A stretch of DNA of 64,000 bases from Fimenecus sp052169395 (GTDB taxonomy: Bacteria; Bacillota; Clostridia; Oscillospirales; Acutalibacteraceae), in NCBI GenBank assembly GCA_052169395.1, contig JBQNCN010000003.1, positions 247,368-311,367 of the forward strand, in the 5' to 3' direction. Below are positions 53,593 to 61,744 of this stretch, piece after piece. Under the pieces are notes generated by a model. The model saw nothing but the letters and a program-made list of their open reading frames with translations, was not told the DNA's origin and searched no databases. Each line of letters opens with the position of its first letter. The first letter of the stretch is position 1. The position numbers were made by a program, and so were the translations under genes.

Positions 53593-54422
53593 TTTAAAAT
53601 CGGCGCCTCCTCATCACTTTTAGCTTCATTGGAAAATCTGTTCATAAATAACATTCCGATAATAATCATAAGCATAAGTACAAGTGAAAGAGAAGCTCCT
53701 AAATTATAATTATAGGCGGTCTGAAACTGCATTTCTATAGAATCGCCTATTAAAAGGTATTTACCTCCGCCAAGTTTTTGAGATATATAGAATGTTGATA
53801 CTGACGGAACAAAAACCATTGTGATACCCGAAATTACACCGGGCATTGAAAGCGGAAAAATAATCTTTGCAAAAACATTACATCTTGATGCACCCAAATC
53901 ATTTGCCGCTTCAACAAGACTTTTGTCAAACTTTGAAAGCACGGAATAAATAGGTAACACCATATATGGAAGAAAATTATATACCATTCCTAAAATTACG
54001 GCACCTGGCGTATTTATAAGTTGAAGTCGTTCAATTCCTATGCTTTTCAACATATTATTGATAACACCGTTATTTGCAAGGATGGTAATCCATGAATATG
54101 TACGAATCAAAAAATTCATCCACATTGGAAGCATAATAAGCATAATTAAAATACCCGAATTTTTTCTTGCATTTGCAATTATATATGCCAGCGGATATGA
54201 AATGATAAAGCATATAAAAGTTGCTAAAACCGCATATTCAACAGAACGAAAAAATATTGAACCGTAATTTTTAAGTGCATATATATTTTCAAAAGTAAAA
54301 TCTCCATTTCTGTTTGTAAACGCATAAAATGCAACCATCAGCATAGGAACTATTATAAAAATCACTGACCACAAAAGGTATGGAGCATTTAAAGCAACCG
54401 TTCTCCTTTTGCACGTCGTCAT
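53589..54422 (-). CDS. potB: Spermidine/putrescine ABC transporter permease
   Basis: 277 residues, about six helices. LLWSVIFIIVPMLMVAFYAF is at the start, the EAA loop EAANDLGASRCNVFAKIIFP (about 190-209), and PSVSTFYISQKLGG follows. It pairs with PotC as the membrane channel. Overlaps potA by ATGA. Confidence 0.94.
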   Translation of the reverse strand: MTTCKRRTVALNAPYLLWSVIFIIVPMLMVAFYAFTNRNGDFTFENIYALKNYGSIFFRSVEYAVLATFICFIISYPLAYIIANARKNSGILIMLIMLPMWMNFLIRTYSWITILANNGVINNMLKSIGIERLQLINTPGAVILGMVYNFLPYMVLPIYSVLSKFDKSLVEAANDLGASRCNVFAKIIFPLSMPGVISGITMVFVPSVSTFYISQKLGGGKYLLIGDSIEMQFQTAYNYNLGASLSLVLMLMIIIGMLFMNRFSNEAKSDEEAPILK

Positions 54423-55573
54423 ATCTCGTCCTCCGAAATTTCCTCTTCATCAGTCAAAATAATCTCCGGATCACTCATTTCCTCAAATTCCTCTGAAAAT
54501 GACGAATAATCGCCGTATATTCCGCTATACTCGCTCTTTTTCATGACCTGAATTTCCTCCGGCGCAACCTTAATACCGATTCTTTCACCGACAACATGAC
54601 TTCTGGTTGTTTCAATCATCCACTTAAAGCCCTTTATATCCACAATAACTTCATAGTAATCGCCCTTAAATGTAACACCTGATATAATTCCGCTTAAAAT
54701 TCCTTCGGCTTCAGAAACAACGCTTATATCTTCCGGTCTTATCACAATATCGACCGGTTCACTAGGCGCAAAACCCATATCAACACATGGGCAGTTCACT
54801 CCTTGAAAACGACATAGTCTATCCTTAATCATTATTCCGTCAAGAATATTACTGTCACCTATAAAGTCCGCAACAAAAGCATTTTCCGGTTCATTATAAA
54901 TATCTGTAGGACTACCCGTCTGCTGAATTTTTCCACTGTCCATAACAACTATTGTATCACTCATAGAAAGAGCTTCTTCCTGATCGTGAGTTACATATAT
55001 AAAGGTTATTCCAAGTCTTTTTTGAATTGATTTAAGTTCTCTCTGCATATCCTTGCGCAGCTTTAAATCAAGTGCTCCGAGAGGCTCATCCAAAAGCAAA
55101 ATCTTAGGATCTACCGCAAGTGCTCTTGCTATTGCAACTCTTTGCTGCTGACCTCCGGAAAGGCTATCAACCGAACGTTTTTCAAAGCCCGTAAGGCTTA
55201 CCAGTTTAAGCATTTCACTGACTTTTTCCTTTATCTCCCGTTTACTCTTTTTTCTTACTTTTAGACCAAATGCAATATTATTATAAACATCCATATTTGG
55301 AAACAGAGCATATCTCTGAAAAACCGTATTCACAGGACGCTTATTTGCAGGCACACCGTTCATCTTTTTTCCATCAAAAAAGATATCGCCCGCATCAGGA
55401 TTTAAAAATCCGCCGATAACGCGCAATGTTGTTGTTTTGCCGCAGCCTGAAGAGCCCAAAAAAGTGACAAATTCACCACCTGCAATATCAAGATTAATTC
55501 CTTTTAAAACCTGCTCTCCGCCGAAACTTACTGTTATATTTTTTAAACTTACAGAACCTTTTGTGTTTTCCAA
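54419..55573 (-). CDS. potA: Spermidine/putrescine ABC transporter ATP-binding protein
   Basis: 384 residues. Walker A FLGSSGCGKTTTLR (about 35-48), signature LSGGQQQRVAIARAL, Walker B KILLLDEPLGALD and switch HDQEEALSMSD are intact. The C-terminal TOBE domain (about 270-355) includes VDIVIRPEDISVVSEAEG. The last 30 residues are strongly acidic (SSFSEEFEEMSDPE onward), an addition that most PotA proteins lack. First gene of the pot operon with a consensus promoter. Confidence 0.95.
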   Translation of the reverse strand: MENTKGSVSLKNITVSFGGEQVLKGINLDIAGGEFVTFLGSSGCGKTTTLRVIGGFLNPDAGDIFFDGKKMNGVPANKRPVNTVFQRYALFPNMDVYNNIAFGLKVRKKSKREIKEKVSEMLKLVSLTGFEKRSVDSLSGGQQQRVAIARALAVDPKILLLDEPLGALDLKLRKDMQRELKSIQKRLGITFIYVTHDQEEALSMSDTIVVMDSGKIQQTGSPTDIYNEPENAFVADFIGDSNILDGIMIKDRLCRFQGVNCPCVDMGFAPSEPVDIVIRPEDISVVSEAEGILSGIISGVTFKGDYYEVIVDIKGFKWMIETTRSHVVGERIGIKVAPEEIQVMKKSEYSGIYGDYSSFSEEFEEMSDPEIILTDEEEISEDEI

Positions 55574-55640
55574 TAACTTCTCCTTTCCAACCGATATGAT
55601 TAAAAGCTTTATGCTTTAATGGTTGCAATTATCCTATGCA

Positions 55641-55669
55641 AATATATACGGGATAGGTAAAATTGTCAA
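55641..55669 (-). promoter_or_regulatory. Promoter of the pot operon
   Basis: Minus-strand TTGACA (55669-55664), 17-bp spacer, TATATT (55646-55641), about 70 bp before the potA ATG. Confidence 0.82.
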
Positions 55670-55675
55670 CAAAAA

Positions 55676-55700
55676 AATGCACCGTTTTTAAAGTGCATTT
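55676..55700 (-). terminator. Terminator of the zinc efflux operon
   Basis: AAATGCAC and GTGCATTT stem with a long loop, followed by seven T on the minus strand. It lies about 65 bp beyond the P-type ATPase stop. Confidence 0.75.
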
Positions 55701-55765
55701 AAAGTTTGTTAAAAATGTGAATTTTAAGCTTCTTATAACCTATTTTTTGAAAATTAAGTTAATAT

Positions 55766-57805
55766 TTATTCCTTTTTGAGCAGACGGGAACTGTTAAGTA
55801 CACATAAAATAAGTACACCTACATCTGCAAAAACAGCAAGATAAATAGGCGCAAGCCCAAAAGTCCCTAACCCAAGTACAATAATCTTTATTATAATTGC
55901 AAAATAAACATTACTTTTTACAATTCTCATAGTCTTTTTTGATTTCTTAATTGCCCTAAAAATATTTTCAATATCATTATTCATAAGTACAGCATCGGCT
56001 GTTTCAATCGTTATAGCAGATCCACCACCCATTGCAAATCCGACATCTGCCGCCAAAATGGAAGGGGTATCGTTTATTCCGTCGCCTATATATGTAACAA
56101 CTCCATTGTCCTTTTTATATTTCTCTATTATTTCAGTCTTTCCGTCAGGCAAAAGTTCCGCCTTAAAATCAGAAAGTCCAAGTTCCATAGCAATTTTTTC
56201 TGCAGATTTTTTATTATCTCCGGTCAACATAACAAGTCTTTTAATTTCGATACTTTTAAGCTTTTCCACTGCCGTTTTAGCTGTCTCTCTTAATTTACCG
56301 GAAAAGCTTAACGAACCTACAAATATATTGTCAAAAGCCGTATAAACAGTTCCGTCAAAGCCATCAGGAACATTTATTTCATTATTTATCAAAAATCTTT
56401 TGGAACCGCATAAAATTACTTTTTCATTATATACAACTCTTGTGCCAAAACCCTTATACTCCTTAAATTCAGAAATCATATATTGATTAGGTGACTTTCC
56501 GTCAAAAGCTTTTTTTACTATTGCTTTTGCAAGCGGATGCGTTGAATTCATTTCACAAATTGCAGAATAAAAAATCAAATTTTTTTCCGTAAAATTTTCT
56601 GACGGCGACAACTTTTCAACAATAAAGCTTCCATCTGTTATTGTACCTGTTTTATCAAAACAAACCGTATCAGTCTTTGCCAAAAGCTCAATGAATTTCC
56701 CGCCCTTGAGAACAACACCGATTTTAGAAAGTCCACCGATTGCCGAAACAAATCCGAGCGGAACCGAAATCATAATTGCACACGGACATGAGGCTACTAA
56801 AAATACAAGAGAACGATACAGATAAGTTTCAAAGTGTCCCCAGAAAATCGGCACTACAAAAGCTAAAATCGCCGCAAGCCCTACCACAAGAGGCGTATAA
56901 ATTTCTGCAAAACGTGATATAAATCTATCTGTTTTCGCCTTACTTTTGGAGCTTTCCTTAACGGATTTTATTATCTTCTCAGCAACGGAATTTTCATAAT
57001 CTTCAGTCGCTCTTACAGTCAATGCACCGTATCCATTTACGGAACCTGAAAAAAGAGATGTGCCTACAGAGGCAAATATAGGGAGTTCTTCCCCTGAAAC
57101 AGCCGCAGTATCAACCTCACTTTCCCCTGAAATTACAATACAATCCGCAGGAATTTTTTCATAAGCGGAAATTATAAGTTTATCTCCTTTCTTTATTTCT
57201 TTTGCTTTTATTTCAATTCTCTCGCCATCAGATAATATCATAGCTTTTTCAGGAACCAAATCATAAAGCTTTGAAATAGCCTTATCTGATTTTTCAACAG
57301 CATAATCTTCAAGCATTTCACCAAGTCTATAAAAAAGTGAAACGGCTGCACCCTCTGCTCCTTGTCCTATTGCAAAGGAAGCTATAATAGCCACCAACAT
57401 AAGAGTTGTAGTATCAAGTGAAAAATCCTTATGTTTAACTTTGTTTATAATTGCAAGCACCAAGCTGTATCCAGACAGAAGTACAGATACCATAGAAAAT
57501 ATAACTGTAAGCCATGCGGGAAAATAAAAATGAATATAATCAAAAAATTTAAAACTTAACCATGAAGGTATTCCGTGAAAATGACTATGCCCTAAATAGA
57601 GAAATATTGCAGAAAAAATAAGCGATATTTTTTCAAACGCTTCAAACCTTTTATTTTTTTTATGGCTTTCGTTATGACAGGAACAACCTCCATGGTTATG
57701 CTCGTGATTATTAACCTGTTCATTGTGTTCCTCTAAATGACCATGACTACAACAACTTCCCGTACAAACTTTAAGACGCTTCGTCTTGTGTTTTTCATTT
57801 TCCAT
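55766..57805 (-). CDS. Zinc/cadmium/lead P1B-type ATPase
   Basis: 679 residues. The N-terminus (1-50) is a His/Cys-rich metal-binding tail with CCSHGH, HEHNHGGCSCH, in place of a ferredoxin-like HMA domain. Then come TM helices, the actuator SGEELP region (AVSGEELPIFAS), the membrane motif VASCPCAIMISVP (CPC), phosphorylation loop FDKTGTITDG, the HP site NSTHPLAKAI, and hinge YIGDGINDTPSILAADVG. CPC plus the His-rich tail fits a P1B-2 zinc or cadmium exporter. Its ATG overlaps the ArsR stop (TAATG). Confidence 0.94.
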   Translation of the reverse strand: MENEKHKTKRLKVCTGSCCSHGHLEEHNEQVNNHEHNHGGCSCHNESHKKNKRFEAFEKISLIFSAIFLYLGHSHFHGIPSWLSFKFFDYIHFYFPAWLTVIFSMVSVLLSGYSLVLAIINKVKHKDFSLDTTTLMLVAIIASFAIGQGAEGAAVSLFYRLGEMLEDYAVEKSDKAISKLYDLVPEKAMILSDGERIEIKAKEIKKGDKLIISAYEKIPADCIVISGESEVDTAAVSGEELPIFASVGTSLFSGSVNGYGALTVRATEDYENSVAEKIIKSVKESSKSKAKTDRFISRFAEIYTPLVVGLAAILAFVVPIFWGHFETYLYRSLVFLVASCPCAIMISVPLGFVSAIGGLSKIGVVLKGGKFIELLAKTDTVCFDKTGTITDGSFIVEKLSPSENFTEKNLIFYSAICEMNSTHPLAKAIVKKAFDGKSPNQYMISEFKEYKGFGTRVVYNEKVILCGSKRFLINNEINVPDGFDGTVYTAFDNIFVGSLSFSGKLRETAKTAVEKLKSIEIKRLVMLTGDNKKSAEKIAMELGLSDFKAELLPDGKTEIIEKYKKDNGVVTYIGDGINDTPSILAADVGFAMGGGSAITIETADAVLMNNDIENIFRAIKKSKKTMRIVKSNVYFAIIIKIIVLGLGTFGLAPIYLAVFADVGVLILCVLNSSRLLKKE

Positions 57806-58137
57806 TATCCGCCTCTTTTTTCAAGTATATGTTCAAGTCCCATATAAAATATTATACGAACATGTTCATCTGCAAGCATATACAACACTTCTTTTCCCGA
57901 ACGCTCTGTTCTTACAAGTCCTGAATCTCTCAAAATTCTGAGCTGATGAGAAATTGCAGACTGAGACATGGAAAGTCTCTCAGAAATTTCAGAAACATTC
58001 ATATTTTTGAATAAAAGTTCTTCTATAATCCTTACCCTTGTGCTGTCTCCAAAAACACGATACAAATCTGCTAAATCATAAAGTATTTCGATATCCGGAC
58101 GTTTTTCCCCGGACATCATTTTTTTTATTTCTTTCAT
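57805..58137 (-). CDS. ArsR/SmtB family metal-sensing repressor
   Basis: 110 residues. The winged helix (about 25-90) has FGDSTRVRIIEELL and SEISERLSMSQSAISHQLRILRD. The C-terminal helix DEHVRIIFYMGLEHILE carries D-x-H ... H-x-x-E, the alpha-5 metal site of CzrA/SmtB-type zinc sensors; the last ligand is Glu instead of His. It should repress the efflux ATPase gene, with which it is coupled, until zinc or cadmium binds. Confidence 0.93.
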   Translation of the reverse strand: MKEIKKMMSGEKRPDIEILYDLADLYRVFGDSTRVRIIEELLFKNMNVSEISERLSMSQSAISHQLRILRDSGLVRTERSGKEVLYMLADEHVRIIFYMGLEHILEKRGG

Positions 58138-58159
58138 GTTATTCCCCTACAACATACAT

Positions 58160-58223
58160 ATGAACAAATGAACAATCGTTCATATTTATAATTCAAATAT
58201 ATCACTTTTAATATATTTGTCAA
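58160..58223 (-). promoter_or_regulatory. Promoter and operator of the ArsR-ATPase operon
   Basis: Minus-strand TTGACA (58223-58218) and TATATT (58201-58196) at 16 bp. Downstream lies the palindrome ATGAACAATCGTTCAT (58168-58183) and a further TGAAC half-site (58161-58165), the usual ArsR/SmtB operator type. Confidence 0.8.
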
Positions 58224-58231
58224 GAAAAAAA

Positions 58232-58251
58232 TAAAGCCTTACATAAGGCTT
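58232..58251 (-). terminator. Terminator of proA-rpe
   Basis: AAAGCCTTA and TAAGGCTTT stem with CA loop and a T-rich tail on the minus strand (TTTTTTCTTG), 17 bp after the rpe stop. Confidence 0.88.
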
Positions 58252-58267
58252 TCCTTCAAAATTTTAT

Positions 58268-58933
58268 TTAATAATAATTTTCTTTCGCAATATTTCTTAA
58301 ACTTTCAATTTCAAACTTTCTGTCTTGACTTCCAAAAACTGAACTTCCCGCCACAAAAATATTTGCACCTGCACTTGCTGCAATTTTTATGGTCTCTTTT
58401 GAAATTCCTCCATCAACCTGAATATCAAGTTTATGATTTTGTCTTTCAGCTTCTTTTCTTATTTTGGAAACCTTTTGCATCATATCCTCCATGAATTTCT
58501 GACCGCCAAATCCGGGTTCAACCGTCATCACAAGTACCATAGAAAGTTCTTTAATATAAGGAAAAATCGATTCTGCAGAAGTTTTAGGTTTTATAGCTAT
58601 TGCCGGAGCCATTTTTCTGAAACGAATTGCTTTTACAGTTTCTAATACATCACCATCGCTTTCAATATGAAAAGAAATCATATTTGCTCCCGCTTTTGCA
58701 AAATCATCTATATATTTAAGCGGTTCTGATATCATCAAATGAACATCAAACGGCATACAGGTACATTTACGCAGCGCCTTTACAACAGGTGCTCCAAAAG
58801 TTAAATTCGGAACAAAATGTCCATCCATAACATCAAGATGAACTAAATCCGCATTGCAGCGCTCAAGTTCTCTTACCTCTTCTCCCATTTTTGTAAAATC
58901 ACAAGATAAAATCGATGGTGCTATTTGTATCAT
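58268..58933 (-). CDS. rpe: Ribulose-phosphate 3-epimerase
   Basis: 221 residues. It interconverts ribulose-5-phosphate and xylulose-5-phosphate in the pentose phosphate pathway. Motifs are IAPSILSCDFTKMGEE, VHLDVMDGHFVPNLTFG with metal-binding His and Asp, FDVHLMISEPL, MTVEPGFGGQKF and IQVDGGISKET. AAGGA precedes the ATG. It lies 12 bp after proA, an unusual pairing; it is more often next to rsgA. Confidence 0.96.
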   Translation of the reverse strand: MIQIAPSILSCDFTKMGEEVRELERCNADLVHLDVMDGHFVPNLTFGAPVVKALRKCTCMPFDVHLMISEPLKYIDDFAKAGANMISFHIESDGDVLETVKAIRFRKMAPAIAIKPKTSAESIFPYIKELSMVLVMTVEPGFGGQKFMEDMMQKVSKIRKEAERQNHKLDIQVDGGISKETIKIAASAGANIFVAGSSVFGSQDRKFEIESLRNIAKENYY

Positions 58934-58945
58934 TTTATAATTCCT

Positions 58946-60193
58946 TTATTCCCTTATTTGTCCGTTCCCAAACACAAGATATTTATATGAAGTCATTTCG
59001 GAAAGCCCGACCGGTCCTCTTGCATGCAACTTTCCCGTTGAGATTCCCATTTCAGCGCCAAAGCCGAATTGACCGCCATCGGTAAATCTTGTAGATGCAT
59101 TTTGATACACTGTTGATGCATCCACCATTTTCATAAATTTTGCAGCATTGGCAGCATTCTCTGTAATTATGCACTCCGAATGAAGCGTGCCGTATTTATT
59201 GATATGTGCTATCGCTTCATCTATGTTTTCCACAATTTTACATGAAATAATCAAATCTAAAAACTCTTTTCCAAACTCCTCTTCTTCAGCCAAATCTGCA
59301 TTTTCAACAATCTTTCTTGTATTTTCATCTCCAAAAAGTTTGACGCCCTTTTCAAAAAGAACATCTGAAATTTTCGGAAGCGCTTTTTCAGCTATTTTTT
59401 TATTAATTAAAAGACTTTCACATGCATTGCATACAGACGGTCGTTGAGTTTTTGCATTCACAATAACCTTAACCGCCTTTTCAATATCTGCAAATTCATC
59501 AACATAAATATGACAATTTCCTGTTCCCGTTTTGATTACGGGAATATTTGATTTTTCAGCAACCGCCTCAATAAGCTCTGCTGACCCGCGCGGAATTAAA
59601 ACATCCACATATTTTGAAGCTCTCATAAGCTCATCTGCACTTCTTCGATTTGTATCGGTAATAAGCTGAACGGAGTTTATAGGTAAGTCAGATTTTTCAA
59701 GTCCTTTAATTATAGCGGAATATATAGCCTTATTTGAATTTATCGATTCTTTTCCGCCACGCAAAACAACCGCATTTCCCGTTTTTAAGCATATTGCGGC
59801 AATATCTGAGGTAACATTGGGTCTACTCTCAAAAATAATTCCTACCGTACCTATCGGTACGCTTACCTTCTTTATTTCAAGACCGTTAGGAAGCACCCAC
59901 TCTGCAATTACCTTTGAAAGCGGTGAGGGAAGCTCGGCAACCTGAACGACACCGTTTGCCATATCTTTTATTCGATCTACCGTCAAACGAAGCCTGTCCG
60001 ACATTACACTTGTAATTCCGTTTTGCTCGGCATTCAACAAATCCTTTGCATTTTCTTCTAAAATTATATCAGTATCTTCAATCAATGCATTTGAAATATG
60101 GTAAAGAGCATTTTTTATGCTTTCGTCCGTTGCAGAAGCCAACTCTCTTGACACAAGCTTGGCTTTTTCACAGAGCTTTTCAGTTTCGTTCAT
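58946..60193 (-). CDS. proA: Gamma-glutamyl phosphate reductase
   Basis: 415 residues from the ATG at 60193, chosen over one two codons upstream that abuts the AGGAG site. It reduces gamma-glutamyl phosphate to the semialdehyde for proline. Motifs are PIGTVGIIFESRPNVTSD, KTGNAVVLRGGKESINSN, IPVIKTGTGNCHIYVDE and the catalytic Cys in RPSVCNACESLL. No proB is adjacent. rpe follows. Confidence 0.96.
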   Translation of the reverse strand: MNETEKLCEKAKLVSRELASATDESIKNALYHISNALIEDTDIILEENAKDLLNAEQNGITSVMSDRLRLTVDRIKDMANGVVQVAELPSPLSKVIAEWVLPNGLEIKKVSVPIGTVGIIFESRPNVTSDIAAICLKTGNAVVLRGGKESINSNKAIYSAIIKGLEKSDLPINSVQLITDTNRRSADELMRASKYVDVLIPRGSAELIEAVAEKSNIPVIKTGTGNCHIYVDEFADIEKAVKVIVNAKTQRPSVCNACESLLINKKIAEKALPKISDVLFEKGVKLFGDENTRKIVENADLAEEEEFGKEFLDLIISCKIVENIDEAIAHINKYGTLHSECIITENAANAAKFMKMVDASTVYQNASTRFTDGGQFGFGAEMGISTGKLHARGPVGLSEMTSYKYLVFGNGQIRE

Positions 60194-60438
60194 TTTCATC
60201 TCCTATTTTGCTTCTATATTATATCAAAAATTCAATAATTATCATAATAAATCTCTTAAATCCCTTTTGTTTTAAGTAATGAAAAATCATTCTATATATA
60301 TTGTTATAAAATCAAATATATGCTGTGGCAATTTAATAAAAACATCCGATTATCAAATAATGATTATACTTAAAATCCCGAAAAAATCAATTAAAGCAAA
60401 ATTTATTACTCAATTTGTGTGATTAGCTTTACCATAAA
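60194..60438. other. Intergenic region, no gene seen
   Basis: AT-rich sequence between the proA start and the terminator of the decayed locus. It must hold the proA promoter; I see no open frame with a ribosome binding site. Confidence 0.5.
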
Positions 60439-60467
60439 AACGGGTGTTCCTATGGGAACTGCCCGTT
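60439..60467 (-). terminator. Terminator of the decayed toxin-like locus
   Basis: AACGGGTGTTCC and GGGAACTGCCCGTT pair with one bulge around a short loop; on the minus strand the stem is followed by TTTTTATGG. It lies about 130 bp after the pseudogene end. Confidence 0.75.
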
Positions 60468-60596
60468 TACTTTAACATATGTAATTTTAAAATTCAGCCT
60501 ATCTTATGATTTGATTTAAAAAAATCAACACATTTATATTTTTTCTTATCTATAAAAGCATTGCAAAATATTTCAAGACTTGCTTGCTATAAAATA

Positions 60597-61239
60597 TTAC
60601 TGTTTATCAAAATATGCTTTGCTTGCTTTGAAATAAGTACTTATATAACCACATTGGAAACTACTACAAATTCTCTTGTGCTTTCAATATAATAACATGT
60701 ATCTCCGTCTCCCTGCCTTTTTCTTAAAGCTGAGCTGCTTTGGGCAACTCTTGCAGACGCATTTTCATATTCTTCAGCTGATGAACAGCCCATTTCACTG
60801 CCATACTTATAATAATGCTGCATTAAACGCTCATTATTTCTGAAGGTCAGCGTGATGCAACTGTTTTTGGATTTCGGATTTGATTTATTTATACTTGAAG
60901 ATTTATTGCCTTTGTCATAATGTACTTTAACACCCGAAGTAATATTCTCCTGCTGTTTATCCTTTTCTTTTTCGGAATCATAATATGATTTTGCATCGAA
61001 TTTTGATTTGTTTGACTTAATTATTATATTTGACGAGGTTTTTTCAATCCTTTTTCTGTTTTAACACTTTTTTGTATTGTTTCAGTTTTAGCATCCTAAT
61101 CAACAAAAGTCGAAACATAGCCCATATCGGTAATTGCTTCTTTATTTTCATCTTTAAGCTTTGTCGGTTTTTCCACTAAATTTAAAACAAGCGTCTCTAA
61201 TAAAGTCAAAATCAAAACAACTGACAGCAAATAAATCAT
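60597..61239 (-). pseudogene. Decayed membrane-anchored protein with toxin/nuclease-like C-terminal domain
   Basis: The frame opens with MIYLLSVVLILTLLETLVLN, a TM or signal helix, then a polar linker. A TAG interrupts it at 61096-61098. In a run of A near 61039-61044 the frame shifts, and the new frame continues through a Lys/Ser-rich linker into NNERLMQHYYKYGSEMGCSS, AEEYENASARVAQ, GDTCYYIESTREFVVVSN. A second single-base loss near 60649-60653 moves on to GYISTYFKASKAYFDKQ and the stop. From memory this end resembles BECR-fold (barnase/EndoU/colicin E5-D/RelE-like) toxin domains ending in G-x-I-x-T-Y-F. Exact family needs a profile search. Confidence 0.65.
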
Positions 61240-61249
61240 TTTTTATATT

Positions 61250-61345
61250 TTATTTTTTGTGGTTTCTATTTACTCCCCCTCCGATTTTGTATATATCAGG
61301 CTTATAAATAATACCTTTGCTCATATCATCTTTATTTTCTGTCAT
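61250..61345 (-). CDS. 31-residue ORF between the two pseudogenes
   Basis: It starts inside the end of the CPCC frame (14-base overlap) and encodes MTENKDDMSKGIIYKPDIYK and a short basic end. It may be the displaced cytoplasmic start of the broken membrane-anchored protein that follows, or a chance frame. No function can be given. Confidence 0.3.
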   Translation of the reverse strand: MTENKDDMSKGIIYKPDIYKIGGGVNRNHKK

Positions 61346-61580
61346 AAATATTCCCTCTGTTTTTTATAAACTTAACGAATCTTTTTTCACAAGCTCCGTA
61401 TTTTGCATAATTTTTTATACTTTCAACCAGTGAAACACTGTTTGCCCCATCGTCAGAATCTGGATTTTCAAACTGAAATAAATCATCTTGCCAAAAACAA
61501 ACAGGGCAAATTTTCAGACTTCACGAATCTTGCTCAAAAATAAATTGTTTACAACAAGGGCATACAAATTCTTTTTGCAT
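61332..61580 (-). pseudogene. CPCC family cysteine-rich protein with an in-frame stop
   Basis: 83 codons. MQKEFVCPCCKQFIFEQDS is followed by TGA, then the same frame reads SLKICPVCFWQDDLFQFENP, DDGANSVSLVESIKNYAKYG and ACEKRFVKFIK, which follow the CPCC family (two C-x2-C pairs, CFWEDD-like, GGAN-x-VSL, GACE). Length is normal for the family, so the TGA is the only visible lesion. Such small zinc-ribbon-like proteins are often found near toxin/immunity genes. A weak AGGAG lies about 12 bases upstream of the ATG. Confidence 0.85.
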
Positions 61581-61699
61581 AATAAATTTACGTCTCCTGA
61601 AATTCAACTCATTCAAAAGGCAAAAAGTATAGCTTTATTATTAAATTATATTACCAAAAATTCAACAATAATTTAAAGCAGCTTCACAATTATACAAAA

Positions 61700-61738
61700 A
61701 GTATCATTTAAAAGAATTCTTTCCTTTTAAATGATACT
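61700..61738 (-). terminator. Terminator of greA-lysS
   Basis: AGTATCATTTAAAAG and CTTTTAAATGATACT form a perfect 15-bp stem with a nine-base loop, just after the lysS stop. Confidence 0.88.
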
Positions 61739-61744
61739 AAAACA

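Noticed and set aside
61332..61580. TGA in the CPCC gene as a selenocysteine or Trp codon
   Set aside because: The position is in a loop before ICPVCFW where no conserved Cys or Trp is expected, no SECIS-like hairpin follows at once, and all other genes here use TGA as stop.
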